From contig CAMARL010000047.1 in the NCBI GenBank assembly GCA_945860325.1, positions 1-11,956 on the forward strand: a stretch of DNA of 11,956 nucleotides, read 5' to 3'. Made by a program: the position numbers and the translations under genes. Position 1 is the stretch's first letter. Each line of letters begins with the position of its first letter. Below the pieces are notes generated by a model. It had not been told where the DNA came from. It made no database searches and worked only from the letters and a program-made list of their open reading frames with translations. The DNA is from Spirosoma fluviale (GTDB lineage: Bacteria > Bacteroidota > Bacteroidia > Cytophagales > Spirosomataceae). This document shows positions 1 through 7,638 of the stretch, in pieces.

Positions 1-1362
1 CAGCTAAAAAATCCAGCCGTTTTCCAAAAAAGTTTTAGCCGCGCTAACCTATCCTACTCCGTACTTTGGGAAGAAAATAAGGATGTAAAATTAGTTCAGA
101 TGATCCAAAAAGTAGGTGGCTCATCCATTGTGTATGCTAGAAACCGCAGAAAAACACAAGAAATAGCCAAAATGCTCTTGGATAAAGGAGTCAAAGCAAA
201 TTTCTACCACGCCGGTTTAACCTCCGAAGAAAGAACAAAAAGGCAAAAAGACTGGATTGAGAATCAAGTTCAATGCATCGTAGCAACCAATGCTTTCGGG
301 ATGGGGATCGATAAATCAGACGTGCGACTTGTCGTTCACATGGATCTTCCGGATTCAATGGAAGCCTATTATCAGGAAGCTGGCCGTGCGGGACGAGATG
401 AAAAAAAGGCCTTCGGTGTCATATTAATTGAGGAGAATGACCTGATTGAATTAAAAGCACAATGGCAAAAATCATACCCAACAGCCGACATCATCAAACG
501 AACCTATCAGTCCATCAGTAACTATTTACAAATTGCCGAAGGAAGTAGCGAGTTGTCGACACATGATTTTGATTGGCAAGAAATGGTTTCTCGTTACCAA
601 TTGCCCTCCTCTGAAACGTTTTACGCGCTTAAAACCCTCGAGTCTGAAGGCTTGATTTTAATGAGCGATGCGATGCAAAATCCATCTAAAATAAAAATTA
701 TTGTCAACTCTACCGACCTCTATGACTTTCAAATTAGAAATGAAAAATTTGAATCCATGATCAAATATTTGCTAAGGCAATTTGGTGGAAATTTGTACAA
801 TCAATTTGTAACCATCTCGGAATCAACAATAAGCCAACAATTTAAAGCACCCATCGCAGATATAGAAAGGTCATTGCAATTATTAGAAAAATTCGAAATC
901 ATCGAATACGAAAAACAAAATGGTCAACCCAAAATCACTTTTTTAACTCCAAGAGCATCCGTAGATAACTTGCCGATTAGTTGGCACACCTATGTCGCAA
1001 AAAAAGATTCTAGCAAGTCAAAATTAGATGCCATTGAAACCTATGTAAGGCAAAATCAATTTTGTAGAACGGCGCAAATATCTGCTTATTTCGGTGAGAA
1101 CATCGAAATCCCCTGTGGCATTTGTGATATTTGTATTCAAGAAAAACGCGAAAATTCTGGAAAAGCCTACCCTGAAGGCAACGTCCAAGAAAGGAAATTG
1201 ATTCTTCAATATTTAAAGAATGGCCCCATGAATCTAAGCGACTTAGTAGACTGCCTCCGCCCTCTTTCTAAATCCGAGGCCATCAAAGTCATTCAATATA
1301 GCCTGGAAAGGGGGGAAGTTTTTTACGCTGATACGGAAACCGTAGCCTTGGCATCCTCTTGA
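1..1362 (+). CDS. recQ: RecQ-family ATP-dependent DNA helicase, C-terminal part (5' end outside window)
   Basis: The frame is open from base 1, so the gene is cut by the window edge; 453 residues are visible. RecQ proteins unwind DNA 3' to 5' in recombination and repair. The visible part starts just before helicase lobe 2, with a RecQ-like FxxSFxRxNLxY stretch. Lobe 2 motifs follow: FYHAGL, VATNAFGMGIDK and, at visible residues 125-133, QEAGRAGRD (motif VI with the arginine finger). A zinc site has Cys 355, 372, 375 and 378, the same 17-3-3 spacing as E. coli RecQ. Between motif VI and the zinc site lie about 220 residues that look like winged-helix units, against about 50 in E. coli RecQ. 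After the zinc site a short winged-helix-like tail ends the protein; no HRDC domain is apparent. The Walker A and B motifs would be upstream of the window. The 3' end overlaps the convergent lon gene by 40 bases. Family is certain; the paralogue type is less so. Confidence 0.93.
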   Translation, partial: QLKNPAVFQKSFSRANLSYSVLWEENKDVKLVQMIQKVGGSSIVYARNRRKTQEIAKMLLDKGVKANFYHAGLTSEERTKRQKDWIENQVQCIVATNAFGMGIDKSDVRLVVHMDLPDSMEAYYQEAGRAGRDEKKAFGVILIEENDLIELKAQWQKSYPTADIIKRTYQSISNYLQIAEGSSELSTHDFDWQEMVSRYQLPSSETFYALKTLESEGLILMSDAMQNPSKIKIIVNSTDLYDFQIRNEKFESMIKYLLRQFGGNLYNQFVTISESTISQQFKAPIADIERSLQLLEKFEIIEYEKQNGQPKITFLTPRASVDNLPISWHTYVAKKDSSKSKLDAIETYVRQNQFCRTAQISAYFGENIEIPCGICDICIQEKRENSGKAYPEGNVQERKLILQYLKNGPMNLSDLVDCLRPLSKSEAIKVIQYSLERGEVFYADTETVALASS

Positions 1363-3818
1363 AATACAAAAGAGATAGGCGTTTTAACTTTCTCGTCCAA
1401 TAAGGCTAAAGACAAAACTTCAATCGCATTTTCAACATAATGAAAGGATAGATCTGAAATATAATGTGGCTCTATCTCCTCCACATCCTTGCGGTTTTTT
1501 GCACACATGATGATTTCTTTGATGCCCGCACGTTTAGCCGCTAATATTTTCTCCTTGATTCCGCCTACAGGCAAAACTTTCCCCCGTAAGGTAATTTCAC
1601 CCGTCATGGCTAATTTGGAACGTACTTTCCTTTGAGTTAAAGCAGATGCAATAGCTGTAAGCATGGTTATTCCGGCCGATGGGCCATCTTTAGGAACAGC
1701 TCCAGCAGGTACGTGAATGTGCAAATTATACTGGTCAAAGATTCGATAATCAATTTCGTATTGATCTGCGTGCGCCTTTAAAAAACTGAGAGCGGCCATC
1801 GCTGACTCTTTCATCACATCTCCTAATTGGCCCGAAAGTGTCAATACACCCTTGCCCCGGCTTAAAAGTGTCTCAATGAATAAAATATCTCCACCGACAG
1901 GCGTCCAAGCCAAACCTGTAACGACACCTGCATATTCATTGCTTTCGTATGCATCTTTATCGAAATGTTCTTGGCCTAACATTTTCACTACGTCAGAGGC
2001 TTGTACTTTAGCCGGATATGCTTCTCCTATCGCAATAGATTTCGTTATTTTCCGAATCACTCGGCCTATCTCTTGTTCTAATTTCCGAACGCCAGATTCT
2101 CGGGTGTAGCCCTCTACAACTTTCTGAATCGCCAAATCAGACATGCTAACCGACATCTTCTCCAAACCATGTTCTTTCTTTTGCTTGGGCAACAAATGCT
2201 TTTTAGCGATTTGAACTTTTTCTTCCATCGTATAGCCACTCACTTCTATAATCTCCATACGATCACGTAAAGCGGGGTGAATCGTGTCCAAATTATTAGC
2301 TGTAGCCACAAACATAACGCGAGACAAATCATATTCGCACTCCAAATAATTGTCCATAAAGCTGCTGTTTTGCTCAGGATCCAACACCTCAAGCAAAGCC
2401 GACGAAGGATCACCTCGATGATCAGAACCCACTTTATCAATTTCATCCAATATAAAGACCGGATTAGAAGAACCCGCTTTCTTAATATTTTGAATTACTT
2501 TTCCGGGCATCGCCCCTATATAGGTTTTGCGATGACCGCGAATTTCCGCCTCATCACGCAATCCACCTAAAGCCATCCGAACATATTTCCGACCTAAAGC
2601 CCTAGCGATTGATTTCCCTAAAGACGTTTTTCCAACACCTGGAGGCCCATAAAGGCATAAAATAGGTGCCTTCATGTCCCCTTTCATCTTCAATACAGCT
2701 AAATATTCCAAGATTCTTTCCTTCACCTTTTCCAAGCCAAAATGATCCAAATCCAATACTTTTTTAGCTTTAACTAAATCAAAATTATCCTTTGTGTATT
2801 CCGCCCAAGGTAAGTCGGTTAGGAGCTCGACAAAATTCATCAACATCGGGTATTCCGGTGACATTGAATTCGTTCGCTGCAACTTCGATAACTCTTTGTT
2901 GAAAAAGTCATTTACCTCTTTTGACCATTTTTTCTTTGCTCCCTTCGCTCTCAATCCATCTAATTCCTGTTCAGGACTCTCAACACCCAACTCCTCTTGC
3001 AATACTTTAATTTGCTGACGTATGTAATAATCCCTTTGCTGTTGATCTATATCACTTGAAGCCTTGCTTTGTATTTCCCTTTTAAGCTCAAGATGTTGAA
3101 TGTCTTTCAACATAAATTCCAACAAATGTGTAGCTTGTTCTATTCCGTCAAGAGTTTCTAATAATCCTTGCTTTTCCTTCAAATCGGCATTAATGTTGGA
3201 AGACAAAAAGTGAATTAAAAAGGCAGAAGACTCAATATTATCCAATGCAATTTGAGCTTCACGGGGAATTTCAGGATTAAGATTTAATATTTTTAAAGCC
3301 GATTCCTTCAAAGTAGAAATCAAGGCTTTATTTTCTTTATTTAATTTTTTGGGAAAGGTATCTTCGATGTAGTTAACCTTTGCAATTAAATTAGGTTCTG
3401 TTTTGACAAACTCCTTTACCTCAAAACGCTTTCTACCTTGAACGATAATGGTTGTATTTCCTCCCGGAAGAACAAACATTTTAATGATATGACCTACAGT
3501 ACCGATTTTATATAAATCGTCGACCTTGGGTTCTTCTTTAGAGTTGCTGGCTTGTACCAAAACTCCTAGTGTCCGATCTCCTTTATACGCCTTTTTGACA
3601 AGCCTAACGGATTTTTGTCGGCTTACCGTGATCGGTATAACCATTCCCGGAAATAACACGATGTTACGAATGGGTAAGATTGGCAATTCATCTGACAAAA
3701 CACCCATTTTATCATCACTCCCCATGCCCTCCCCGTTAATAGGAATCAATTCTATATTTTCGAAATCAGAAATTTCTGAAACGCTCAAATGCTTAAAAAC
3801 ATCATTTGGATTATTCAT
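1323..3818 (-). CDS. lon: ATP-dependent endopeptidase Lon (class La)
   Basis: Lon is a cytosolic AAA+ protease that unfolds and degrades damaged and regulatory proteins. The 831-residue product has all parts in order. An N-terminal substrate-binding domain starts near residue 46 (LPILPIRNIVLFPG) and runs to about 245, followed by a coiled-coil region. The AAA+ module has Walker A GPPGVGKT at 391-398 and Walker B VFILDEID at 454-461. The C-terminal peptidase domain has catalytic Ser714 in DGPSAG and Lys757 in GGIKEK; the 43-residue spacing matches E. coli S679/K722. It is longer than E. coli Lon (784) mainly because of about 45 extra N-terminal residues. The ATG at 3818 is preceded by an A/T-rich leader without a Shine-Dalgarno site. 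lon follows the DUF6702 gene on the same strand after 94 bases, so it may be co-transcribed or have its own promoter; I see no convincing one. Its last 13 codons, including the stop, lie opposite the end of recQ. Confidence 0.98.
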   Translation of the reverse strand: MNNPNDVFKHLSVSEISDFENIELIPINGEGMGSDDKMGVLSDELPILPIRNIVLFPGMVIPITVSRQKSVRLVKKAYKGDRTLGVLVQASNSKEEPKVDDLYKIGTVGHIIKMFVLPGGNTTIIVQGRKRFEVKEFVKTEPNLIAKVNYIEDTFPKKLNKENKALISTLKESALKILNLNPEIPREAQIALDNIESSAFLIHFLSSNINADLKEKQGLLETLDGIEQATHLLEFMLKDIQHLELKREIQSKASSDIDQQQRDYYIRQQIKVLQEELGVESPEQELDGLRAKGAKKKWSKEVNDFFNKELSKLQRTNSMSPEYPMLMNFVELLTDLPWAEYTKDNFDLVKAKKVLDLDHFGLEKVKERILEYLAVLKMKGDMKAPILCLYGPPGVGKTSLGKSIARALGRKYVRMALGGLRDEAEIRGHRKTYIGAMPGKVIQNIKKAGSSNPVFILDEIDKVGSDHRGDPSSALLEVLDPEQNSSFMDNYLECEYDLSRVMFVATANNLDTIHPALRDRMEIIEVSGYTMEEKVQIAKKHLLPKQKKEHGLEKMSVSMSDLAIQKVVEGYTRESGVRKLEQEIGRVIRKITKSIAIGEAYPAKVQASDVVKMLGQEHFDKDAYESNEYAGVVTGLAWTPVGGDILFIETLLSRGKGVLTLSGQLGDVMKESAMAALSFLKAHADQYEIDYRIFDQYNLHIHVPAGAVPKDGPSAGITMLTAIASALTQRKVRSKLAMTGEITLRGKVLPVGGIKEKILAAKRAGIKEIIMCAKNRKDVEEIEPHYISDLSFHYVENAIEVLSLALLDEKVKTPISFVFQEDAKATVSVSA

Positions 3819-3881
3819 ACGATCAATTTAAATATCTTTCCTTCTAGAATAAATTTGAAGGAGTCCGTTTATTATCAACTA

Positions 3882-3908
3882 TTATGCCATAAGACAACAT
3901 GGCAGTAA
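3882..3908. repeat. Inverted repeat between the DUF6702 gene and lon
   Basis: TGCCAT (3885-3890) and ATGGCA (3899-3904) are perfect inverted copies separated by 8 bases. TTA (3882-3884) and TAA (3906-3908) extend the stem past a single bulged G at 3905. It lies just after the DUF6702 stop codon and about 65 bases before the lon start. On the minus strand no T-run follows the stem, so it is a poor intrinsic terminator. An RNA-processing hairpin or an operator for lon are alternatives. The function is not shown by the sequence. Confidence 0.4.
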
Positions 3909-3912
3909 AATA

Positions 3913-4404
3913 CTATTCGAGTAAAATTATAGGAATGTCTTTTTTAAACAAATATGATTTCTTTTTATCTAGTCTTGCTAGATGCAATAAATTGGTTTGG
4001 TCAGGAAACACGTCAACTAACAAACTATTTTGAAAATATACCCCAGTGAATTGTTGTTGGGTAGGGATTTCTAAATAAACCCAAATTACATCCTTTTGTG
4101 GCTCAAATCCAATGTATCGATAGGGTGTTTGCAACTTCAAATTTACTTGAAAACCCACATGGGTTTTGATGTATTTTGCCAGTAATTCATCCACATCTAC
4201 ACTGGCCTGAAACTGAAACTTTTTTCCTTGAAATGCAGACAAGCCCGCCTCCAAATCATCTTGAAATAAACGAATGCTCACCTCCCAAAGTTGCTCTTTT
4301 TCATTAAAAACAATCTCCGTTACACTGGTATGAAAAGGATGATTTTTCAAAGCAAAAATAGGATTGCTCGCTAATAAAAAAATTAAAAAAAAGAGTTTTT
4401 TCAA
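3913..4404 (-). CDS. DUF6702 family exported protein of unknown function
   Basis: This 163-residue protein resembles the DUF6702 family of Bacteroidota, whose function I do not know. Residues 1-18 form a signal peptide: Lys2-Lys3, a hydrophobic core LFFLIFLL, then a small-residue end at IFA. The mature part begins near the family's HPFHTSVTEI stretch and is rich in predicted beta strands; a VWVYLE-like strand and a conserved NSLL segment follow. No catalytic motif or lipoprotein cysteine is visible, so export to the periplasm is the simplest reading. The start must be TTG at 4404-4402. The rseP stop codon lies in the same frame just two codons upstream, and the protein contains no internal methionine. 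Only 3 bases separate the rseP stop from this TTG, which suggests translational coupling or re-initiation. Family assignment is by recalled sequence resemblance. Confidence 0.85.
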   Translation of the reverse strand: MKKLFFLIFLLASNPIFALKNHPFHTSVTEIVFNEKEQLWEVSIRLFQDDLEAGLSAFQGKKFQFQASVDVDELLAKYIKTHVGFQVNLKLQTPYRYIGFEPQKDVIWVYLEIPTQQQFTGVYFQNSLLVDVFPDQTNLLHLARLDKKKSYLFKKDIPIILLE

Positions 4405-4407
4405 GGA

Positions 4408-5799
4408 TTAAAATAAAGCTTTAAAAATATCGTTCCCAAATGTATAAGCCATTAAAGCCAACAAAATGATCATTCCTACTTGTTGGGCTCTTTCCAATAC
4501 CTTATCTGATGCCGGCTTTCCCGTAATCATTTCATAAAGTAAGAAAACAGCATGACCCCCATCTAAAGCAGGAATTGGTAGAATATTCATGAAAGCTAAG
4601 GCCATCGAAAGTAGACCCGTTAACATCCAAAACCTTGTCCAGTCCCAGACTCCGCCAAACATTTGAGCAATTCCGATAGGTCCACTTAAGGCTTTAGATG
4701 CAGAAACATCTCCAGAAGCTATTTTTTTAAACCCTCTTATATTGTCCGTGATGACAGAAAAAGCCCTTGACGTTCCTAGGCCAGCAGCCTCTAAAATACC
4801 ATAATCCTGGTGGGAAACTTTAATTAACAATTCTGGGAAAAACCCGATTTGACCCGTTTGAGTCACTGTCATCTGAAGGGTATCCGCTTTTCCATTTCTT
4901 AAAATACCTAGACGAATAGGTTTTCCAGCTTCCAATTTTAATGCTTCTTTCACTTCATGATAATACGTAATCGACTTATTGTTTACTGAAGTGACATAAT
5001 CTCCTGCTTTTAAACCCGCAGACAAGGCAGGCAACATCTCCTCTGATTTTTTTCCAAATAATTTGTCAAAGGTTGACGGAGGATTAGGGCTTGTCACTTC
5101 GGCCACTTTAAATTTCGCCATAGGTTCAATGAAACCGGCTTTTTTATCACTTAATTTTTCGATGAAATTCGATGGGATTTTGATTTCTAAAGTTTGATCA
5201 CCCCTTTGTACCATATAGGAAGAATTATCCCCTAACAATACATCTGAAGATCTTAAATCTGTCAGGGAAAGATAATCCGCTCCATTCACTTTTACGATTT
5301 TATCGCCGGTTTTTAATCCAATTTGTTGGGCCAATTCCAAGGCAACAATTCCATTTTTATTTAATTCTGCTTTTGAAATAAAGTTGTTTCCGTTCGAATA
5401 AGTAAGACAAACAAAAATGACAATACCCGTAATAATGTTAACAATAACTCCTCCCAACATAACGATTAGGCGCTGATAGGCAGGTTTAGCTCTAAATTCC
5501 CATGGCTCGGGTTCCTTGGCTAAAGTGGCCGCGTCCTGTGTTTCGTCGATCATTCCCGCGATAGAAACATAGCCTCCTAGAGGGAACCAACCTAAACCAT
5601 ATTCGGTGTCGCCAATTTTTTTCTTAAAAAGAGCGAAATTCAACAAAGAAGGAATTGGAAATAAAAAATCGAAAAATAAATAAAATTTTTCTACCCGCAT
5701 TTTAAACCATTTGGCCGTAATGTAATGACCAAATTCATGCAATGTTACTAGTATCGACAGCCCTAAAATCAACTGTCCCGCCATGATCAAACCTTCCAT
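4408..5799 (-). CDS. rseP: RIP metalloprotease RseP (site-2 protease, M50 family)
   Basis: RseP is a zinc protease of the inner membrane that cuts transmembrane segments. In well-studied bacteria it releases sigma factors from membrane-bound anti-sigma factors and clears leftover signal peptides. The 463-residue product has the zinc motif HEFGH at 21-25 in the first membrane helix and LGGYVSIAGMIDE near 73-86. A further helix spans about 110-133. Two PDZ-like domains cover about 150-225 and 230-315, each with a GLKxGD signature. The third zinc ligand is Asp413 in ALDGG, in a C-terminal membrane helix, and a final helix lies near 440-455. The hydrophobic segment at 39-58 is longer than in E. 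coli. ATG 5799 lies 1 base after the dxr stop and has an A-rich leader, so I prefer it to the second ATG at 5784. The dxr-rseP order is common in bacteria. Confidence 0.97.
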   Translation of the reverse strand: MEGLIMAGQLILGLSILVTLHEFGHYITAKWFKMRVEKFYLFFDFLFPIPSLLNFALFKKKIGDTEYGLGWFPLGGYVSIAGMIDETQDAATLAKEPEPWEFRAKPAYQRLIVMLGGVIVNIITGIVIFVCLTYSNGNNFISKAELNKNGIVALELAQQIGLKTGDKIVKVNGADYLSLTDLRSSDVLLGDNSSYMVQRGDQTLEIKIPSNFIEKLSDKKAGFIEPMAKFKVAEVTSPNPPSTFDKLFGKKSEEMLPALSAGLKAGDYVTSVNNKSITYYHEVKEALKLEAGKPIRLGILRNGKADTLQMTVTQTGQIGFFPELLIKVSHQDYGILEAAGLGTSRAFSVITDNIRGFKKIASGDVSASKALSGPIGIAQMFGGVWDWTRFWMLTGLLSMALAFMNILPIPALDGGHAVFLLYEMITGKPASDKVLERAQQVGMIILLALMAYTFGNDIFKALF

Positions 5800-5800
5800 A

Positions 5801-6967
5801 TTATTTCTTATTGTTTATTTCTACCCAATTTTGGGCCATTTTTCTTGTTACTAAATCTGTTTCAATATAGTCTTCTAATGTCGGATGCCCTAAAAAAGTT
5901 CCATGTGACATGCAATGTTCTAATAAATCCGACATTTGCAAAAATCCGATTTCTTCTTTTAAAAATGCGCCAACAGCTATTTCGTTAGCCGCATTTAATA
6001 TACATGCCATATTCCCCCCCTGATCTAAAGCTTTAAAAGCAAATCCTAAGTTTCGAAAAGTATCCACATCCGCCTGTTCAAAAGTCAAAGAAGGGTAATG
6101 TCGAAAATCGAATCTTGGAAAATCCGACTTGATTCGATCGGGATATCCTAAAGCAAATTGGATAGGCAATTTCATATCCGGTAAACCTAGTTGGGCCTTC
6201 ATCGATCCATCTTCAAATTGAACCAAAGAGTGAACAATCGATTGAGGATGAACAACGACTTCTATTTGAGATGCCTCCACGTCAAAGAGCCAAGCGGCTT
6301 CAATGACTTCTAAGCCCTTATTCATTAAACTGGCTGAATCTATGGTAATTTTTGCCCCCATGGTCCAATTAGGGTGTTTTAATGCTTGTGCCCGAGTAAC
6401 ATTCGCTAACTGGTCTTTCGTGAATCCTCTAAATGGCCCCCCAGAAGCAGTTAAAATTATTTTTTCTATGGGATTATGTGACTCCCCCATCAAGCATTGA
6501 AAAATCGCAGAATGTTCTGAGTCAACAGGTAAAATGGGAACTCCCATTTTTTTGGCAAGAGGCATAATGAGACCGCCAGCCACGACTAGCGTTTCTTTGT
6601 TAGCCAAAGCGATGGGTTTTCCGGCTTGAATAGCTTTTACGGTGGGCAATAAACCCGCATAACCTACTAAAGCAGTCAATACAACATCCACAGATTCTAA
6701 TGTAACAACCTCCTCTAAACTTTTTACTCCTGCCTGAACAACGATATTTAACCCAGATAACGCATTTTTTACAAATTCATATTTTGATTCATCGCCAATC
6801 ACCACATGAGAAGGTTTGTATTTAATGGCTTGGGATATAAGTAAATCTGCCTGGCTCATCGCAGTCAAAACCTCCACCTCAAAAATAGCAGGATACTGAT
6901 CAATGACCTCTAGCGCTTGAGTTCCAATCGATCCTGTTGATCCCAAAATGGCGATTCTTTTTACCAT
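5801..6967 (-). CDS. dxr: 1-deoxy-D-xylulose 5-phosphate reductoisomerase
   Basis: Dxr (IspC) catalyses the first committed step of the MEP isoprenoid pathway: it rearranges and reduces DXP to 2-C-methyl-D-erythritol 4-phosphate using NADPH and a divalent metal, in the cytosol. The 388-residue length is normal. The NADPH-binding glycine motif GSTGSIG is at 9-15 and the LANKETLV motif at 121-128. The metal ligands Asp149 and Glu151 lie in PVDSEHSA, and the third, Glu220, in SASLMNKGLE. The substrate-loop segment LTASGGPFRG (172-181), HPNWTMG (198-204) and the late NAANEIAV motif are intact. The ATG at 6967 overlaps the end of the rhomboid gene by 7 bases (ATGGTAA), and the stop is 1 base from the rseP start, so this is a tightly coupled operon position. 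A prenyl diphosphate synthase lies two genes upstream in the same unit, fitting an isoprenoid role. Confidence 0.98.
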   Translation of the reverse strand: MVKRIAILGSTGSIGTQALEVIDQYPAIFEVEVLTAMSQADLLISQAIKYKPSHVVIGDESKYEFVKNALSGLNIVVQAGVKSLEEVVTLESVDVVLTALVGYAGLLPTVKAIQAGKPIALANKETLVVAGGLIMPLAKKMGVPILPVDSEHSAIFQCLMGESHNPIEKIILTASGGPFRGFTKDQLANVTRAQALKHPNWTMGAKITIDSASLMNKGLEVIEAAWLFDVEASQIEVVVHPQSIVHSLVQFEDGSMKAQLGLPDMKLPIQFALGYPDRIKSDFPRFDFRHYPSLTFEQADVDTFRNLGFAFKALDQGGNMACILNAANEIAVGAFLKEEIGFLQMSDLLEHCMSHGTFLGHPTLEDYIETDLVTRKMAQNWVEINNKK

Positions 6968-7626
6968 ATCATCGCTTTGATTTGTTCAATAAATGTGATC
7001 CAAACCTTTGGATAAGTCAGCGAGACAAATAAAATTCCAAATAATCCCCCGTATAGATGCGCAGAATGATTGACATAATCTTTTCCTCTTCGGTCCATTT
7101 CGATAGAATACCAAGTAAATAAACCTGCATAGATAATTCCTGGAATTCCTAATAGTCCAAACAAGTAAATTTTTTCAGTAGGGAAAAACATAATCCCAGC
7201 AAAAATGACCGCAGAAACAGCACCAGAGGCTCCTAATGAATTGAAATAGGCATTATTTTTTTGTTTGAAATAGGTTGGCAAATCTGCCACTAATATTCCC
7301 AACAAGTAAAACAAAACAAACATTTCAGGCCCCATACCAGGAAAAATCACTGAAAATATATATTCCAATTGGGTTCCAAAAAAGTAAAATGAAAACAAGT
7401 TGAAAAACAAATGAGTGAAATCCGCATGAATAAATCCGGATGAGATGAAGCGCCAATATTGTTTTTTATGATCAATCAAATAAGGATTCATGGTCATTAG
7501 TTCCATCCAATCAGGCTTTTGCCAAGCAGCTAAGGAGACCAATACAGTCAAAGCCATAATCATTAAACTTACTGAAATCGTATCCACCATAAAAGAAAAA
7601 GCTTCTTGACGAAGCCAGTTAAACAC
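6961..7626 (-). CDS. Rhomboid family intramembrane serine protease
   Basis: Rhomboid proteases cleave membrane-embedded substrates with a Ser-His dyad buried in a helical bundle. The product has about six membrane segments. Counting from the longest start, helix 1 is about 17-35. HADFTHLFFNLFSFYFFG (67-84) carries the conserved His72 and Asn76. The nucleophile Ser134 is in GASG (132-135), and His190 in HSAHLYGG is the likely catalytic base. Both dyad residues are present, so an active enzyme is expected; its substrate is unknown. The start is uncertain. A GTG at 7626 gives 221 residues and leaves 12 bases after the upstream stop. An ATG at 7590 gives 209 residues, beginning right before helix 1 as I recall for homologues, but it follows a T-run, an unfavourable initiation context in this phylum. 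The 3' end overlaps dxr by 7 bases. It may be co-ordinated with rseP, another intramembrane protease, downstream. Confidence 0.93.
   Translation of the reverse strand: MFNWLRQEAFSFMVDTISVSLMIMALTVLVSLAAWQKPDWMELMTMNPYLIDHKKQYWRFISSGFIHADFTHLFFNLFSFYFFGTQLEYIFSVIFPGMGPEMFVLFYLLGILVADLPTYFKQKNNAYFNSLGASGAVSAVIFAGIMFFPTEKIYLFGLLGIPGIIYAGLFTWYSIEMDRRGKDYVNHSAHLYGGLFGILFVSLTYPKVWITFIEQIKAMIW
7591..7615 (-). terminator. Weak terminator-like hairpin at the head of the rhomboid gene
   Basis: Read on the minus strand, GCTTC (7615-7611) and GAAGC (7605-7601) can pair around a 5-base loop, followed at once by TTTTTCTTTT (7600-7591) and then the ATG at 7590. This has the shape of a short intrinsic terminator or attenuator between the prenyl synthase and rhomboid genes. 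The stem is only 5 base pairs (6 with a G-U pair). If the GTG at 7626 is the true start, the bases are simply coding, so the call is tentative. Confidence 0.25.
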
Positions 7627-7638
7627 TATAAAATTACA

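Noticed and set aside
1024..1209. Minus-strand open frame of 61 codons inside recQ
   Set aside because: It is opposite the zinc-binding region of RecQ and is a shadow of that coding sequence.
1852..2109. Plus-strand open frame of 85 codons, and similar ones at 2277-2570, 2794-3018 and 3526-3831
   Set aside because: All lie antisense to intact lon, have no recognisable protein features, and are explained by the codon use of lon on the other strand.
6303..6500. Plus-strand open frame of 65 codons inside dxr
   Set aside because: It is antisense to conserved Dxr active-site motifs and has no independent support.
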